A stretch of DNA of 64,000 bases from CAILKP01 sp038231815 (GTDB lineage Bacteria > Planctomycetota > Phycisphaerae > Phycisphaerales > UBA1924), in the NCBI GenBank assembly GCA_038231815.1, contig JBBRKQ010000008.1, forward strand, positions 3,236-67,235, written 5' to 3'. The translations under genes and the position numbers were made by a program. Positions 25,990-35,660 of the stretch are shown here, piece after piece; the stretch's first letter is position 1; each line of letters starts with the position of its first letter. Below the pieces are notes generated by a model. That model was not told the DNA's origin. It did not search any database and saw only the letters and a list, made by a program, of their open reading frames with translations.

Positions 25990-27141
25990 CTACTCCGCCC
26001 TCAGCACATCACAGTCCGCCTTGCTCACCAGCACCGGCACATTCACCACCGCCAGCTCGGCCGCCAGCCGCTGAGCCAGAATCGGCAGGTACGGCCGCTC
26101 CGTTCGGGTGTGGCCGGCCAGCATGATGCAAAGGCCCTGATTCACCGCCGCCAGTACATCGTGGTGCTTCATTTCGCCCGTCACCAGCAGTTCGCACCCT
26201 TCGGCAATCGCCGGGCCAAGCAGTTCCCCGCCCGAGCCCGGGCACACGCCGATGCAGCTGATAGGCTGTTCGTGCGCTGCGGCCACTTCAATGTGCGGCA
26301 CGCCCAGCGCTGTCTTTAAACGCTTGGCAATTTCCGAGAGTGTGGCGGGCCGGTCAAGCACAAGCCGGCGGCCCGCGCCCGTATCGCGCCTCGGCTGCGG
26401 GTGCAGTGGGTACACATCAATGGCGGGTTCCTCGTACGGGTGAAACTGCCGCAGCGTGGCCAGCGCTAGCGGCAGCGAGCGTCGTGAGCACACCATCTCC
26501 AGTCGCGTTTCGGGGTTGGTTTCCAATCTGCCGGAGGCCCCGCTCACTGGGTGTGTGCCCTCGGCACCCAAAAAAGTGCCCGAGCCTTCACTGGAGAATG
26601 AGCAAACCTCGTAGTTGCCTATTCGCCCAGCGCCAGCGGTTGCCAGTGCATCTCGTACACGGTGGGCTTCGTTGGTGGGCACAAAGGTCGTAATCTTAAG
26701 CTGCTGTGTATCTTCCTGCACCGCCGAGGGCTGGAGCGCTCGCCGGTCGGCGTGCATTTTCTGTCCCGGGGGCAGGCAGCAGCTTGCCAGCCAGTCGGCC
26801 ATGCCGTCTGGCGCGGCATCTAAGGCTGTGTGCGGGCTGTACAGTGACACTCCCTCGCGGGCCGCTCGCAGAACCAGTCCTTGGCGGGCATCGGCGGTGG
26901 TCAGCCGCTTGATGGCTTGGAATATGGGCGGGTGGTAGCACACCAAACAGCTGGAGCCTACTGCCTTCGCCTCATCAAGCACCGCGTGGGTTAAATCAAT
27001 ACAAAGCAGCACCGGCCCGTGCAGGTGCTCATCAGGAGAGCCCAAAAGCAGGCCCACATTGTCCCACGGTTCAGCAAAGCAGGTCGGGGCGAGCGACTCG
27101 AAGGCATTTACCAGCGATATCACCTTGGGATGATCGGTCAT
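25990..27141 (-). CDS. Nif3-like dinuclear metal centre protein
   Basis: 383 residues. N-terminal half: FAEPWDNVGLLLGSPD, CIDLTHAVLDEA, CLVCYHPPIFQAIKRLT and LYSPHTALDAAPDG, with the His and Asp/Glu residues of the dinuclear metal site. The middle (~150-270) is the PII-like insert (KITTFVPTNEAHRVRDAL; ATLRQFHPYEEPAIDVYPL). The C-terminal half has CIGVCPGSGGELLGPAIAEG, LLVTGEMKHHDVLAA and MLAGHTRTERPYLPILAQRL. The family (GTP cyclohydrolase I type 2/ YbgI/NIF3, DUF34) forms hexamers; its role is still unclear. ATG at 27141. It is divergent from bamA. Confidence 0.93.
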   Translation of the reverse strand: MTDHPKVISLVNAFESLAPTCFAEPWDNVGLLLGSPDEHLHGPVLLCIDLTHAVLDEAKAVGSSCLVCYHPPIFQAIKRLTTADARQGLVLRAAREGVSLYSPHTALDAAPDGMADWLASCCLPPGQKMHADRRALQPSAVQEDTQQLKITTFVPTNEAHRVRDALATAGAGRIGNYEVCSFSSEGSGTFLGAEGTHPVSGASGRLETNPETRLEMVCSRRSLPLALATLRQFHPYEEPAIDVYPLHPQPRRDTGAGRRLVLDRPATLSEIAKRLKTALGVPHIEVAAAHEQPISCIGVCPGSGGELLGPAIAEGCELLVTGEMKHHDVLAAVNQGLCIMLAGHTRTERPYLPILAQRLAAELAVVNVPVLVSKADCDVLRAE

Positions 27142-27339
27142 GGCGCATCATAAAGCCCATCCCGGCGGGGAGGGCGGGATGTACGGTTCTTTTACCGCCG
27201 CCGCACGAACATACCGTCTTGATCGGGCCGCCGGCGACCGATGACCAGAGTCGGTCAGCTCGGCATGTTTTCCACCGGAAGTAGATACAAGGTTCGTTCC
27301 ACTCCCCTTCAGTGCATTGCCGGGGGTAAACTCGCCCCT

Positions 27340-29844
27340 GTGAATCGCCCGCAACGCCAAGCTCGTTCGCTCATCGTCGCCTCCGGTTTGGCCATGGGCC
27401 TCGTCTGTGTGTTCAGCCCCCACCGGGTGCTGGCGCAAACGCCCATTAAGTCTGCGGGTGCAGTCGCCCCTGGCACGCCCACGGAGCCAGGCCTTGGCCC
27501 CGCCGCGGCCGACCGGCCCGTGGTGACGGCGGCCTTGGAGCCGTTTGAGAACCGCCTGATTCGGGCGGTAACGATTAAGGGCCTGAAGCTGGTTGATGAG
27601 CAGTTGCTCCGAAATCAGATCCGCTCTGCGGAGGGCCGCCCGCTGAGCGTGGAGACGGTCACCTCAGACGTCCGTCGCATCAATCGACTTGGCCGGTTCA
27701 AAGAAATCAACGCCCGCGTCCAGGCGATGACCGATCAGACGGTCGAGCTAATCTTTGAACTCGTCGAAACGCCGATCATCAAAGGCGTGCAGGCCGTCGG
27801 CAACCGGCAGCTTTCAGACCAGGAACTCGGCGAGGAGATCAACCTGCTCGATGGCACCCCGGTGGATCGGTTCCAGATCGATCGCGGCCTGCGGCGCATC
27901 AAAGATCTGTATAAGAAAAAGGGCTACTACCAGGCCGATGTAACGGTTGATGAGAAGGAACTGGAAGATGCCGGTATCGTGCTGTTTCGCATTCGCGAGG
28001 GCGAGCGGCTGCGGATAACAGATATCCGTTTCACCGGCAACAGCGTCTTTGAGCCCGACCAACTCCGCCCAAACGTCAAGACCAAGACTTGGGGCATCTT
28101 TGAATCCGGCGCGCTCGATGATGTTACCGTGGATCAGGATGTTTCCACCTTGGTAGGGTTCTACAAGGACCGGGGCCACTTAGATGTGCGGGTAGATCGT
28201 GAGATCCGCCCATCGCCCGATGGCCGCGAGGCAATCTTGACGTTCCTGATCGAAGAGGGTGCGCTCTACACGCTGCGGAACATTAAAGTTGATACTGATG
28301 ATGGGCGTGGTGCGCCCAGCAGCAAGCCGCCGACGGTGTTTACCGTCGAGCAGTTTGCAGGGCTGATGCCACTGAAATCCGGCGATGTCTATTCTCAGAT
28401 AAAGGTCAGGCAATCCGTTGATGCCATCGCCGATGCATACGGAAAGCTTGGGTATGTTGATGTGCGAGTCTCACGAGCCGAGCTGCGCGATACCAATAAG
28501 CCCGTGGTTGATTTGCTGATGCTGGTGACCGAGGGCCGCAAGTTCTCAACCGGTGTGGTGCTGGTCAAGGGCAACGAACTGACGCAGCAGAAAGTCGTGC
28601 GCCGTCAAATATCACTACTGCCCGACCGGCCGCTGGACACCACGGCAGTCCGTGATTCAGAGACCCGGATTCGAGAGTCTAATCTGTTTGACCGGCAGAA
28701 CGTGCGGATCACGCTTCAGCCCGAGGACCCGCAGAACGCCGGCCAACGTGATGTGCTTGTTGAGGTGAAAGAAACCAATACCGGCTCGCTGTCCTTCGGC
28801 GCTGCCGTCAGCAGCGATGCTGGCGTGCTCGGCTCCATCACGCTCAACCAGCGCAACTTTGATCTGTACGACACCCCAGATACCGTCGATGAGTTCGTCC
28901 GTGGCCGCGCATTTCGTGGTGCCGGCCAGGAGTTCACCGCAACTCTGCAGCCCGGTACCGATGTGCAGAACTACACCGTATCACTTGGTGATGACTACCT
29001 GTTCGAATCAAACTACTCGGGCAACATCGGCGGTGGGTATCGAGTTCGCAATTACGATCAGTACACTGAGACTCGCCTCGGCGGCAACGCCGCCATCGGT
29101 CGGCGATTCGGTCGCGTCTGGAGCGGCTCGCTGATTCTGCGAGGCGACGAGATTGACATCCGTGATGTCTCGCCATCTTCGATCTACGACTTGCGCGAGG
29201 TCGCAGGGCGATCGGCAATCAGCGGCGTCGGGGTGCGGCTCCGCCGCAGCACACTCAATCAGAGCATCAAGCCCAGCAGCGGCACCCGGCTTGATGGTGC
29301 GGCCGAGCAGGTCGGTGCCCTCGGCGGCGACTATTCATTTACCAGGCTCACCAGCGGCTACTCCGCGTACTTCACAATCGGTGAGGATTACCTGGGTCGC
29401 AAGACCACGCTGCACCTTCGCAACAACATGGCGTATATTCCGCAGGGCACCAGCGAAGCGCCGGTGTTCGAGCGCTTGTACCTTGGTGGCCGTGACTTCC
29501 GTGGCTTCCGCTTCCGTGGCGTTTCGCCCCGCGGGTACTTTGATGAGGCAAGAACCAAGATCAGCCAAGACCCGGCGGGTGGTGCATGGGCGTTCTTTGC
29601 CGGTGCCGAGATTGAACGCCCGCTGCTGGCCGAGCTGCTGACGATCGTGTTCTTTCTTGATTCCGGTACCGTCACCGAGAACCCCTCGCTGGAGCAGTAC
29701 CGTGTCTCGGTCGGTTCCGGCTTGCGGGTTTATGTTCCGGCCCTGGGTCCGGCACCCTTGGCGTTTGACTTCGGCTTCGCCGCGAAGAAACAAGAGGGCG
29801 ACAAGACTCGCGTGTTCAGCTTCTCGCTGGACATCCCGTTCTGA
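27340..29844 (+). CDS. bamA: Outer membrane protein assembly factor BamA
   Basis: 834 residues from GTG 27340, chosen because GGGGGTAAA is ~10 bases upstream and a signal peptide follows directly (RSLIVASGLAMGLVCVFSPH, cut after VLAQ). A start at 27241 would bury it. Five POTRA domains fill ~residues 60-430: IRAVTIKGLKLVDEQLL, IKGVQAVGNRQLSDQELGEE, LRITDIRFTGNSVFEPDQL, LYTLRNIKVD and STGVVLVKGNELTQQKVV. The C-terminal 16-strand barrel contains YLGGRDFRGFRFRGVSP, the loop-6 signature, and ends FSFSLDIPF with a terminal Phe. It inserts beta-barrel proteins into the outer membrane, so the organism has a didermic envelope. It is followed by LptF/G and SecG on the other strand. Confidence 0.95.
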   Translation: MNRPQRQARSLIVASGLAMGLVCVFSPHRVLAQTPIKSAGAVAPGTPTEPGLGPAAADRPVVTAALEPFENRLIRAVTIKGLKLVDEQLLRNQIRSAEGRPLSVETVTSDVRRINRLGRFKEINARVQAMTDQTVELIFELVETPIIKGVQAVGNRQLSDQELGEEINLLDGTPVDRFQIDRGLRRIKDLYKKKGYYQADVTVDEKELEDAGIVLFRIREGERLRITDIRFTGNSVFEPDQLRPNVKTKTWGIFESGALDDVTVDQDVSTLVGFYKDRGHLDVRVDREIRPSPDGREAILTFLIEEGALYTLRNIKVDTDDGRGAPSSKPPTVFTVEQFAGLMPLKSGDVYSQIKVRQSVDAIADAYGKLGYVDVRVSRAELRDTNKPVVDLLMLVTEGRKFSTGVVLVKGNELTQQKVVRRQISLLPDRPLDTTAVRDSETRIRESNLFDRQNVRITLQPEDPQNAGQRDVLVEVKETNTGSLSFGAAVSSDAGVLGSITLNQRNFDLYDTPDTVDEFVRGRAFRGAGQEFTATLQPGTDVQNYTVSLGDDYLFESNYSGNIGGGYRVRNYDQYTETRLGGNAAIGRRFGRVWSGSLILRGDEIDIRDVSPSSIYDLREVAGRSAISGVGVRLRRSTLNQSIKPSSGTRLDGAAEQVGALGGDYSFTRLTSGYSAYFTIGEDYLGRKTTLHLRNNMAYIPQGTSEAPVFERLYLGGRDFRGFRFRGVSPRGYFDEARTKISQDPAGGAWAFFAGAEIERPLLAELLTIVFFLDSGTVTENPSLEQYRVSVGSGLRVYVPALGPAPLAFDFGFAAKKQEGDKTRVFSFSLDIPF

Positions 29845-29933
29845 TCGTGAACCCGGCAGCGGTTGCGTCTGTTTGACTTACAGGCTTTGTCGCATCGACA
29901 GCGGCCAAAGGTTCATCCGGTTCGCTCACGGTC

Positions 29934-31721
29934 TTAATGCGCGGCCAGCTTGCGATACTGCAGCACCGTCCACGCCAGCAGTAACGCGATCCCGCCATAC
30001 AGCAGCAGCAGACCCGCATTCCCGTTGCGGTACGTCACGCTCTGCCCACCGGCGATGCTAAACAGCGCTCCAAGCGCAGGCAAAAAGCTCCACAAATACA
30101 CCGGCAGCGGGAGCGAGTCCTTCAGCCGCATCGCCATGATCGCGCCGGCCACAATCGTCACCAGGCAGGCAATGCTTGCGGCCAGCCGCTCCTGCTGCTT
30201 GCTGGTAATCTCACGCAGCGTGCTGGCCGTCTCGCTGGCCAAGGTGTCGCGGGCACGCTTCAGCGGGCCCTTGGTCACAGTTCCACCCGGAGCCGCAACC
30301 TGCACCTGCGGTGAGTCAAGCAGTTCAGCTATCGAGAGCTTCAGCAATTGCGGCAGCGGATCGTTGGCCGGAACCAGGTTCGTCAGCGTGTACTCGCTTC
30401 GCTCGCCGGCCACATCGTCCCCGGTTGCCGCATCCCCGCTCACCTCGTCCAAAGCCGCCTGCCCAGCTGGCTTTGGCCCCGTTGTTGATACTTCTTTCAG
30501 ACGGATATCAAGCGTTGATTGCCCGGCATCCGCCGCAACCTTGGTGCGGCTGATTTCCGCAGACTTGGCCAGCTGTAACCTGATCGAGCCATCAGCCATG
30601 GTTGTCGCAATTTCAATATACGCCGTATCTGCATCACCCGATTCACTCGCATCGCGCACCTTCGTGGTTCGCCGGGCGGGTTTGAGTGGGTACCCGCCAA
30701 GGTCAGGTGGCTGTGTGCCCGCGCTGCGAATCGTCACCGTCTTGCCGATCGAGTCGCGCAGTATCGCCTGCCCATCGTCGCGCAGGTCGGCATCCAGCAG
30801 GCTAATGATCTGCCGCTCCGCAACCGCCGCCGCAAGCTCGCGCCGGCGGCGGTCCAGCTCCTGCATCAATTCCGGCTTGGCACGAACATCCTCCATCTGA
30901 GACCACGAGAGGAATTTGGGATTGTCAACCAGCTGGTCCGGGATCTTAAACACCTGCGTCGCCGAGGTGAGGTCAAACGTGCCTTTGCTGGTGATGGAGC
31001 CAACCGTGTCGCTGAGTTTCATGACCACCGTGGTAATGCCACGCACCGCACCGGCATCCGTCTCCTCGGTCTGCCGGTACAGCCACACATCGGCCCGCTT
31101 GGCGGAAGCTTCTTTGAGTACCTGTCCCTTGGTATCAAGCTCAACAGCCAGCACACCCGTGAGAATGAAATAGTCGTACGCCGGCGCCGGTGGCGGCCCC
31201 TGTGGCCGCGTGAATTGCTCAGCAAACAGTGCCCGCCGCCCGCCCTTGCTGTCCGGCAAGGTCAAAGCCTCGCGCTTTTCCACCGCAGCGGAAATAATCC
31301 GCGATGCATCCCGCGTGATCAGTTCCTGAGTCTTCAGCAGCAGCCGCGGGATGGCTTGATCAGCCAGCAGAAACAGGCTTATGCTGCACAGCAGTCCCAG
31401 CGCAACCGACGGAATCAGAATCGCCCGGTGCGAGATCCCACCGGCGTAGCACGCCGTGAGCTCGTTGTCCTGTGCCAGGCGGTGGTACGTCAGCGTCGCG
31501 GCAAAGCCCGCGGCGAACGGCAGGGCATACTGCAGCATCGGAATGCTGGCATACATCATGAAATACAGCGCATCAATCGCACCAATCTTGCCATCGGCAA
31601 ACGGCTTGAGCGCAAGCGCAAACGCACCCACCGTCACAATAATGGCCGATGTGAGCGCTAGGAGCTTGAACAGCTCAAAGAGAATAAAACGCCAGTAGGT
31701 GCCGCTGATGCGAAGCTGCAC
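29934..31721 (-). CDS. LptF/LptG-type permease (YjgP/YjgQ family)
   Basis: 595 residues. Membrane segments: N-terminal (FELFKLLALTSAIIVTVGAF; then FMMYASIPMLQYALPFAAGF and ILIPSVALGLLCSISLFLLA) and C-terminal (SIACLVTIVAGAIMAMR; YLWSFLPALGALFSI; LLLLYGGIALLLAWTVLQY). The DNELTACYAGGISHRAI segment is the coupling-helix region of the family. The large periplasmic domain (~200-480) would be a beta-jellyroll, longer here than usual. It would transfer lipopolysaccharide-like lipid from the inner membrane to the Lpt bridge with LptB; whether F or G cannot be decided. secG lies 73 bases upstream in the same direction. Confidence 0.88.
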   Translation of the reverse strand: MQLRISGTYWRFILFELFKLLALTSAIIVTVGAFALALKPFADGKIGAIDALYFMMYASIPMLQYALPFAAGFAATLTYHRLAQDNELTACYAGGISHRAILIPSVALGLLCSISLFLLADQAIPRLLLKTQELITRDASRIISAAVEKREALTLPDSKGGRRALFAEQFTRPQGPPPAPAYDYFILTGVLAVELDTKGQVLKEASAKRADVWLYRQTEETDAGAVRGITTVVMKLSDTVGSITSKGTFDLTSATQVFKIPDQLVDNPKFLSWSQMEDVRAKPELMQELDRRRRELAAAVAERQIISLLDADLRDDGQAILRDSIGKTVTIRSAGTQPPDLGGYPLKPARRTTKVRDASESGDADTAYIEIATTMADGSIRLQLAKSAEISRTKVAADAGQSTLDIRLKEVSTTGPKPAGQAALDEVSGDAATGDDVAGERSEYTLTNLVPANDPLPQLLKLSIAELLDSPQVQVAAPGGTVTKGPLKRARDTLASETASTLREITSKQQERLAASIACLVTIVAGAIMAMRLKDSLPLPVYLWSFLPALGALFSIAGGQSVTYRNGNAGLLLLYGGIALLLAWTVLQYRKLAAH

Positions 31722-31794
31722 AGGGTTGATCTATGGGTAAGGGCAAGCAAAGCGAAGTGGACAGACGAGTCCCATGCCAACGAGCTGCAATGCC

Positions 31795-32301
31795 TTAACC
31801 ACCGTTGACCGGCGCGGGAACTGGTGCAGGAGCCGGAGCAGTTGCGGGTGCCGCTGCCGGATCAACAGGAGCCGGAGTCGCCGTGCCCGGTGCTGCGGCC
31901 GGTGCTGCGGCCGGAGTCGCTCCGGGCGTTGCCGCGGGTGTGGTCCCAGCCGGGAGTGTCGTCGCCGGTGTCGTCGTCGCCGGTGCCGAGATGGCCTCCT
32001 CTGGCTTTGCATCCGTCTGCGGCCGGGCCGCAAAGCCAAGGGCAATGCCCGAGACCAAATACAGCACAAACATGGAAATCGTAATCACCGTGAGTGCATC
32101 GCCCGTGCGGGCACCAAAGGCTGTGTTGCCCGAGCCTGAGCCCGAACCAAACGCCCCCGCCAGCCCGCCACCCTGTGGCTTCTGAATCAAAATGGCCAGA
32201 ATCAGCAGCAAGCACGCCGCGATGAATAGGACCATGAGCAGGCCGGTGGCGGCTTGGCGCCATTCAAAGGCAAGAGTGACAGTCATCAGGGCGTCAGACA
32301 T
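31795..32301 (-). CDS. secG: Preprotein translocase subunit SecG with long Ala/Pro tail
   Basis: 168 residues from ATG 32301; ATG 32289 is possible. Two transmembrane segments: ATGLLMVLFIAACLLLILAI (~15-36) and TVITISMFVLYLVSGIALGF (~70-90). Between them lies the family motif IQKPQGGGLAGAFGSG and then NTAFGARTGD. SecG joins SecYE in the Sec translocon. After the second helix come ~75 residues rich in Ala, Pro and Thr (APATTTPATTLPAGTTP, PAPAPVPAPVNGG), much longer than the ~75-110 residue E. coli type. A reading to 32481 extends into noncoding sequence. Upstream of LptF/G, possibly an operon. Confidence 0.92.
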   Translation of the reverse strand: MSDALMTVTLAFEWRQAATGLLMVLFIAACLLLILAILIQKPQGGGLAGAFGSGSGSGNTAFGARTGDALTVITISMFVLYLVSGIALGFAARPQTDAKPEEAISAPATTTPATTLPAGTTPAATPGATPAAAPAAAPGTATPAPVDPAAAPATAPAPAPVPAPVNGG

Positions 32302-32497
32302 AGGTCGGGAGTTTAGCGGCACCGGCGGGCAAGGCCAAATGTCATCTCTCGAGTTATTCGGGCCTTGCGCCACTGCCTCCGGCCTGCCAAATGCCCGCGA
32401 CTTTTCGTCCAGCCTTGTTTTTGAGGGGCAATCGCGGATTTTGAGCCTTCGAGCCATTCCGCAGCCCCGCGGCGGCCTCACCCGTCAATAGTTGCCC

Positions 32498-33577
32498 ATG
32501 GCCATGGCTTTTCTAAACGGTGAGTTTGTTGAGTTGGCGGATGCCAAGGTCTCCGCATTGGATGCCGGGCTCCAGCATGGTGTGGGCGTCTTTGACACCA
32601 TGCTCGGCGGCGTGCTCACGCCCGAGGCCGACGACCTAAACGACGATCTTGATGACTCGCTGGACAGCCCCAGCGATGAACCGGCCGGCGTGCAGGCTTG
32701 GGTTCTTGATTTGGAGGATCACCTCGAGCGCCTGGCCACAAGCTGCCGCGACCTTGGGCTCAGCGAAGACCTCAGCACCGATGGTCTGGGTCGGGCCGTG
32801 CTCGAAACCGTTCGGCGCAGCGGGCTGAAGCGAGCCCGCATCCGGCTCACGGTCACCGGTGGCCCGCTCAACTTGCTCAAGCGTGATTTGGGCTCTGCCA
32901 GCAGCAAGCCCGCGGCCAGCGCTCCCTCAGCCTCGGGTCAGCTCACCATCCTCATCGTCGCTTCAGTGGCTACCGAGTATCCTGAAACCATGCTCAGCCG
33001 CGGAGTCATGGCGGTCGTGGCCGATACCAAGGCCAACCCGTTTAACCCCTACGAGAGCCACAAAACCCTGAACTATTGGTGGCGGCTGCGCGAGCTTCAG
33101 ATCGCCGCGGCCAAGGGGGCCGGTGAAGCGCTGGTCTTTAGCGTGACCAACCACTTGTGCGGCGGCTGCGTAAGCAGCGCGCTCCTCGTAAAAGATGGTA
33201 TCGTGCGCACGCCAATCGCTCGTGGTGAGGAGGGCGCAAGCTACGAGCCGGGCATGACGGATCCTGTTGGCACCGATCAGGCCGGGGGCGTCAAGTTAAA
33301 GAACGGCATCCTGCCAAGCGCGGTGTTGCCGGGTATTGCCCGCAAGTGGGCCATTCGCCAGCTTGCCACAGAGGGCGTGGTGGTCAAGCGTTCCATGCTC
33401 ACCGTGACAGATGTTCTGGAGGCTGATGAACTGCTGCTTACAAACTCAAGCTGGGGAGTGCTGCCGGTGGTGCAGCTTGAAGGCAAGCAAATCGGCGCGG
33501 GCAAACCAGGCCCCATCGGCACCCAACTCATCCGCGCTTGGCGTGATGAGCTGGCCAGCCCGCCTGTCTGGGGTTAA
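32498..33577 (+). CDS. Aminotransferase class IV (PLP)
   Basis: 359 residues from ATG 32498. It has the class IV fold: MAFLNGEFVELADAKVSALD, then GLQHGVGVFDTMLGG; RARIRLTVTGGP; the PLP Lys in NPYESHKTLNYWWRLRELQI (~residue 189); EALVFSVTNHLCGG; and LPGIARKWAIRQL with DVLEADELLLTNSSWGVLPV. Family members are branched-chain or D-amino acid aminotransferases or aminodeoxychorismate lyases; motifs do not settle which. Two low-complexity inserts are present: an acidic one at ~residues 45-65 (DDLNDDLDDSLDS) and a Ser/Ala one near 135. Convergent with the FAD enzyme. Confidence 0.88.
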   Translation: MAMAFLNGEFVELADAKVSALDAGLQHGVGVFDTMLGGVLTPEADDLNDDLDDSLDSPSDEPAGVQAWVLDLEDHLERLATSCRDLGLSEDLSTDGLGRAVLETVRRSGLKRARIRLTVTGGPLNLLKRDLGSASSKPAASAPSASGQLTILIVASVATEYPETMLSRGVMAVVADTKANPFNPYESHKTLNYWWRLRELQIAAAKGAGEALVFSVTNHLCGGCVSSALLVKDGIVRTPIARGEEGASYEPGMTDPVGTDQAGGVKLKNGILPSAVLPGIARKWAIRQLATEGVVVKRSMLTVTDVLEADELLLTNSSWGVLPVVQLEGKQIGAGKPGPIGTQLIRAWRDELASPPVWG

Positions 33578-33627
33578 TGAGGTTCGCATCCAACTTTGGT
33601 CAACTCGCGCAGTGTTTTGAAAGCGGA

Positions 33628-33885
33628 ACGAGAGATGAACGCAGAGAGCGCAGAGAGAAAAAGCAAGCGACGCAGAGGAAGACCAAACACAGGGAAATAA
33701 GAGAGTTTTAAGGCAAGAGAATAGAAAGTGTTATGCTGTATCGCAATCGTAATTTGCGGTTATCGAGAGAGCCAAACCAACGCCTCCTCCTGCCTTAACC
33801 CTATTTTCTGTCTTGCTGCCTCCCTCTGCGTTTCTTGCTTGAAACCTCTGCGCTCTCTGCGTTCATCTCTGCGTTCATCTCTCGT
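33628..33885. repeat. Long imperfect inverted repeat of GCAGAG units between convergent genes
   Basis: This fills most of the 33578-33941 gap. The left arm (from 33628) holds ACGAGAGATGAACGCAGAG, GCGCAGAG, AGCAAGCGACGCAGAG and TTTTAAGGCAAGAG. The right arm (to 33885) holds the complements in reverse order: CTGCCTTAACCC, CTCTGCGTTTCTTGCTT, CTCTGCGCTCTCTGCG and TTCATCTCTCGT. The centre (33735-33765) carries ATCGCAA and TTGCGGT. Arms are ~100 bases with gaps; one arm has an extra ATGAACGCAGAG unit. It probably forms a long hairpin in RNA from either side and could act as a bidirectional terminator. Confidence 0.75.
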
Positions 33886-33941
33886 GAGTCTCAATGGGAC
33901 AGGCCGCGTGCATCTCTTCCAAGCCTCGCCGGAAAGATCAG

Positions 33942-35639
33942 CTACCGCTCCCAAGGCCACGCCAGCCGCACGCCAAGCTCCGCCAGCAATCGCTGTGCGG
34001 CTTCGATCTTTTCTGGCTCAACATGCACAGCCTGCGGCTCTGTGTGGTTCAGCACGCAGTACGCTGCCAGCACCCCAGCGGCTTCGCCGATGTTCCATTC
34101 GCTGTGGTGCATCCGGGTTGTGCCATTGACGATGTGCGACACGCCCAAACATTTGCCGGAGGCAAGTACGTTGCGGCAGCGAATGGCGATCAGGCTGCCC
34201 ATGGGTATCCGGTACGGCGCTGCGGGCACGTACACATTATTGCGGCCGGCGCAGCTTGGGTGCAGGTCAATTGAATAGTGCCCGATGCCAACCGAATCGG
34301 TAAACCGTTCCGCCGTGCCGTACGGTGTGGCCTCCCAGTTTGATTCCGGTGTGTCCTGCCCCGCCGCCTTGCGCTGCTGCGTGCCGATGTGCTGTTCGGT
34401 CAAAATCGTTCGGGCAACCAGCCGGCGTGGCTCGCGAATGTAGCACGCCTTGGCCATTCCTAATTCGGTCCCAAGCTCCTGACCTCGCAGCCGTAGCCCG
34501 CTGTATCCGCTGCCGCCATCATGCCTGGGCGCCTGCGTCTGCATCCAGTACAGCCAGCACAAACTCTGTTCGCGTGCGCCCGCCAGTGCAAGGGCCTGCG
34601 CGTGGGCCGTCACGCCAAGCAGGGGCCGCTGCCAATAGTCCATCTGCACCATGTTCACTAGGCTCACATCAGGGTGAGAGTCCGCAAGCGGCCCGGGCCA
34701 GATGGAGCGGTCAACAATTCGCCGGTACCGCCACATTTCCCAAACCGTGCTGGGCGGCTCATCCGGCCATGGCACCATGTTAAAAAACCGCTTGCCCTCC
34801 TCGTTGTGGCTGGGCACCGTCCAGCTAAAAAGCTCGCCGCACCATCTCGGGGTCATCTGCGGCACATAGCTGGCCCAAAAGTCGTACCCCGGAGGTTTAG
34901 AAATGGTGTGGTTCTCACCGGGCCGGTGCTCAATCGCAAAGCACCAACTGCACGCTTGCTGATCAAGCTGGTCATGCGTGCTAATGGTTGGATCAAAGTC
35001 TGTCCGCCCGTGCAGCTCATCGTACACGCTTTGGTGCTCAGCACCGATGTGGTGCTCAATGTGTCCCAGCGCCAGCACATCACCAAGCTCCGTTGCATCA
35101 AGGTACAGCGTCGCCTCGATGGTGTGTTCCTGGCCCGAGGCCGTGTCACGCACGCGGACGGGGCCAATCTGGTCTTTGTCTCGCCCAACTCCCAGCAGTT
35201 CGCAGTTGGTCATCACCGTCAGCAGTTTGTCATTGCCTTTGGACGCCACCGCCTCGCGCAGCATGGCCATGATCTCGGCGTGCCAGCGGGCCGGCTCCGC
35301 ACAGCAGCGTGAGACCCAACCGCCCCCGGGGTTAAACGACCCAAACGGCTCAATCTCGCGAACCACAGCGCCCGCCGCGATGGCGCTGGCCCTCACCCGC
35401 TGGCGAAGCTGCTGGTAACTGGCCGTCGCACCAAAGGTCTCCACCCACTGGTTCTCATCCGGCGGCACCCCCTGATTGGTCAGTTGCCCGCCGATCCAGT
35501 CCGTTGGCTCAATAATCGTGCAGGCAACACCAAGGCGGATGCACGAGAGTGCCGCGGCGACGCCGCCCACGCCGCCACCGACAATAAGTACGGGCGTCTG
35601 CATCGCCCCCGGTGTCTGACCTTTAGAACCGATCGCCAT
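33942..35639 (-). CDS. FAD-dependent oxidoreductase (FAD_oxidored family)
   Basis: 565 residues from ATG 35639. GTG 35660 and ATG 35603 are alternatives, the last with GGGGGC in front and directly before the Rossmann motif. TPVLIVGGGVGGVAAALSCI is the dinucleotide-binding GxGxxG region, followed by IEPTDWIGGQLTNQGVPPDE. It then has CCAEPARWHAEIMAMLREAV, LYLDATELGDVLALGHIEHH and, near the end, RNVLASGKCLGVSHIVNGTT and AAGVLAAYCVLNHTEP. The pattern fits the PF12831-type FAD oxidoreductases (often annotated 'xanthan lyase' in planctomycetes). No signal peptide; substrate unknown. Confidence 0.88.
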   Translation of the reverse strand: MAIGSKGQTPGAMQTPVLIVGGGVGGVAAALSCIRLGVACTIIEPTDWIGGQLTNQGVPPDENQWVETFGATASYQQLRQRVRASAIAAGAVVREIEPFGSFNPGGGWVSRCCAEPARWHAEIMAMLREAVASKGNDKLLTVMTNCELLGVGRDKDQIGPVRVRDTASGQEHTIEATLYLDATELGDVLALGHIEHHIGAEHQSVYDELHGRTDFDPTISTHDQLDQQACSWCFAIEHRPGENHTISKPPGYDFWASYVPQMTPRWCGELFSWTVPSHNEEGKRFFNMVPWPDEPPSTVWEMWRYRRIVDRSIWPGPLADSHPDVSLVNMVQMDYWQRPLLGVTAHAQALALAGAREQSLCWLYWMQTQAPRHDGGSGYSGLRLRGQELGTELGMAKACYIREPRRLVARTILTEQHIGTQQRKAAGQDTPESNWEATPYGTAERFTDSVGIGHYSIDLHPSCAGRNNVYVPAAPYRIPMGSLIAIRCRNVLASGKCLGVSHIVNGTTRMHHSEWNIGEAAGVLAAYCVLNHTEPQAVHVEPEKIEAAQRLLAELGVRLAWPWER

Positions 35640-35660
35640 AGGGGGGAAGATAACACCCAC

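Noticed and set aside
33628..33885. Insertion sequence or MITE
   Set aside because: Arms are built of short degenerate units, no clear target duplication at the ends, and no transposase; a structural repeat is simpler.
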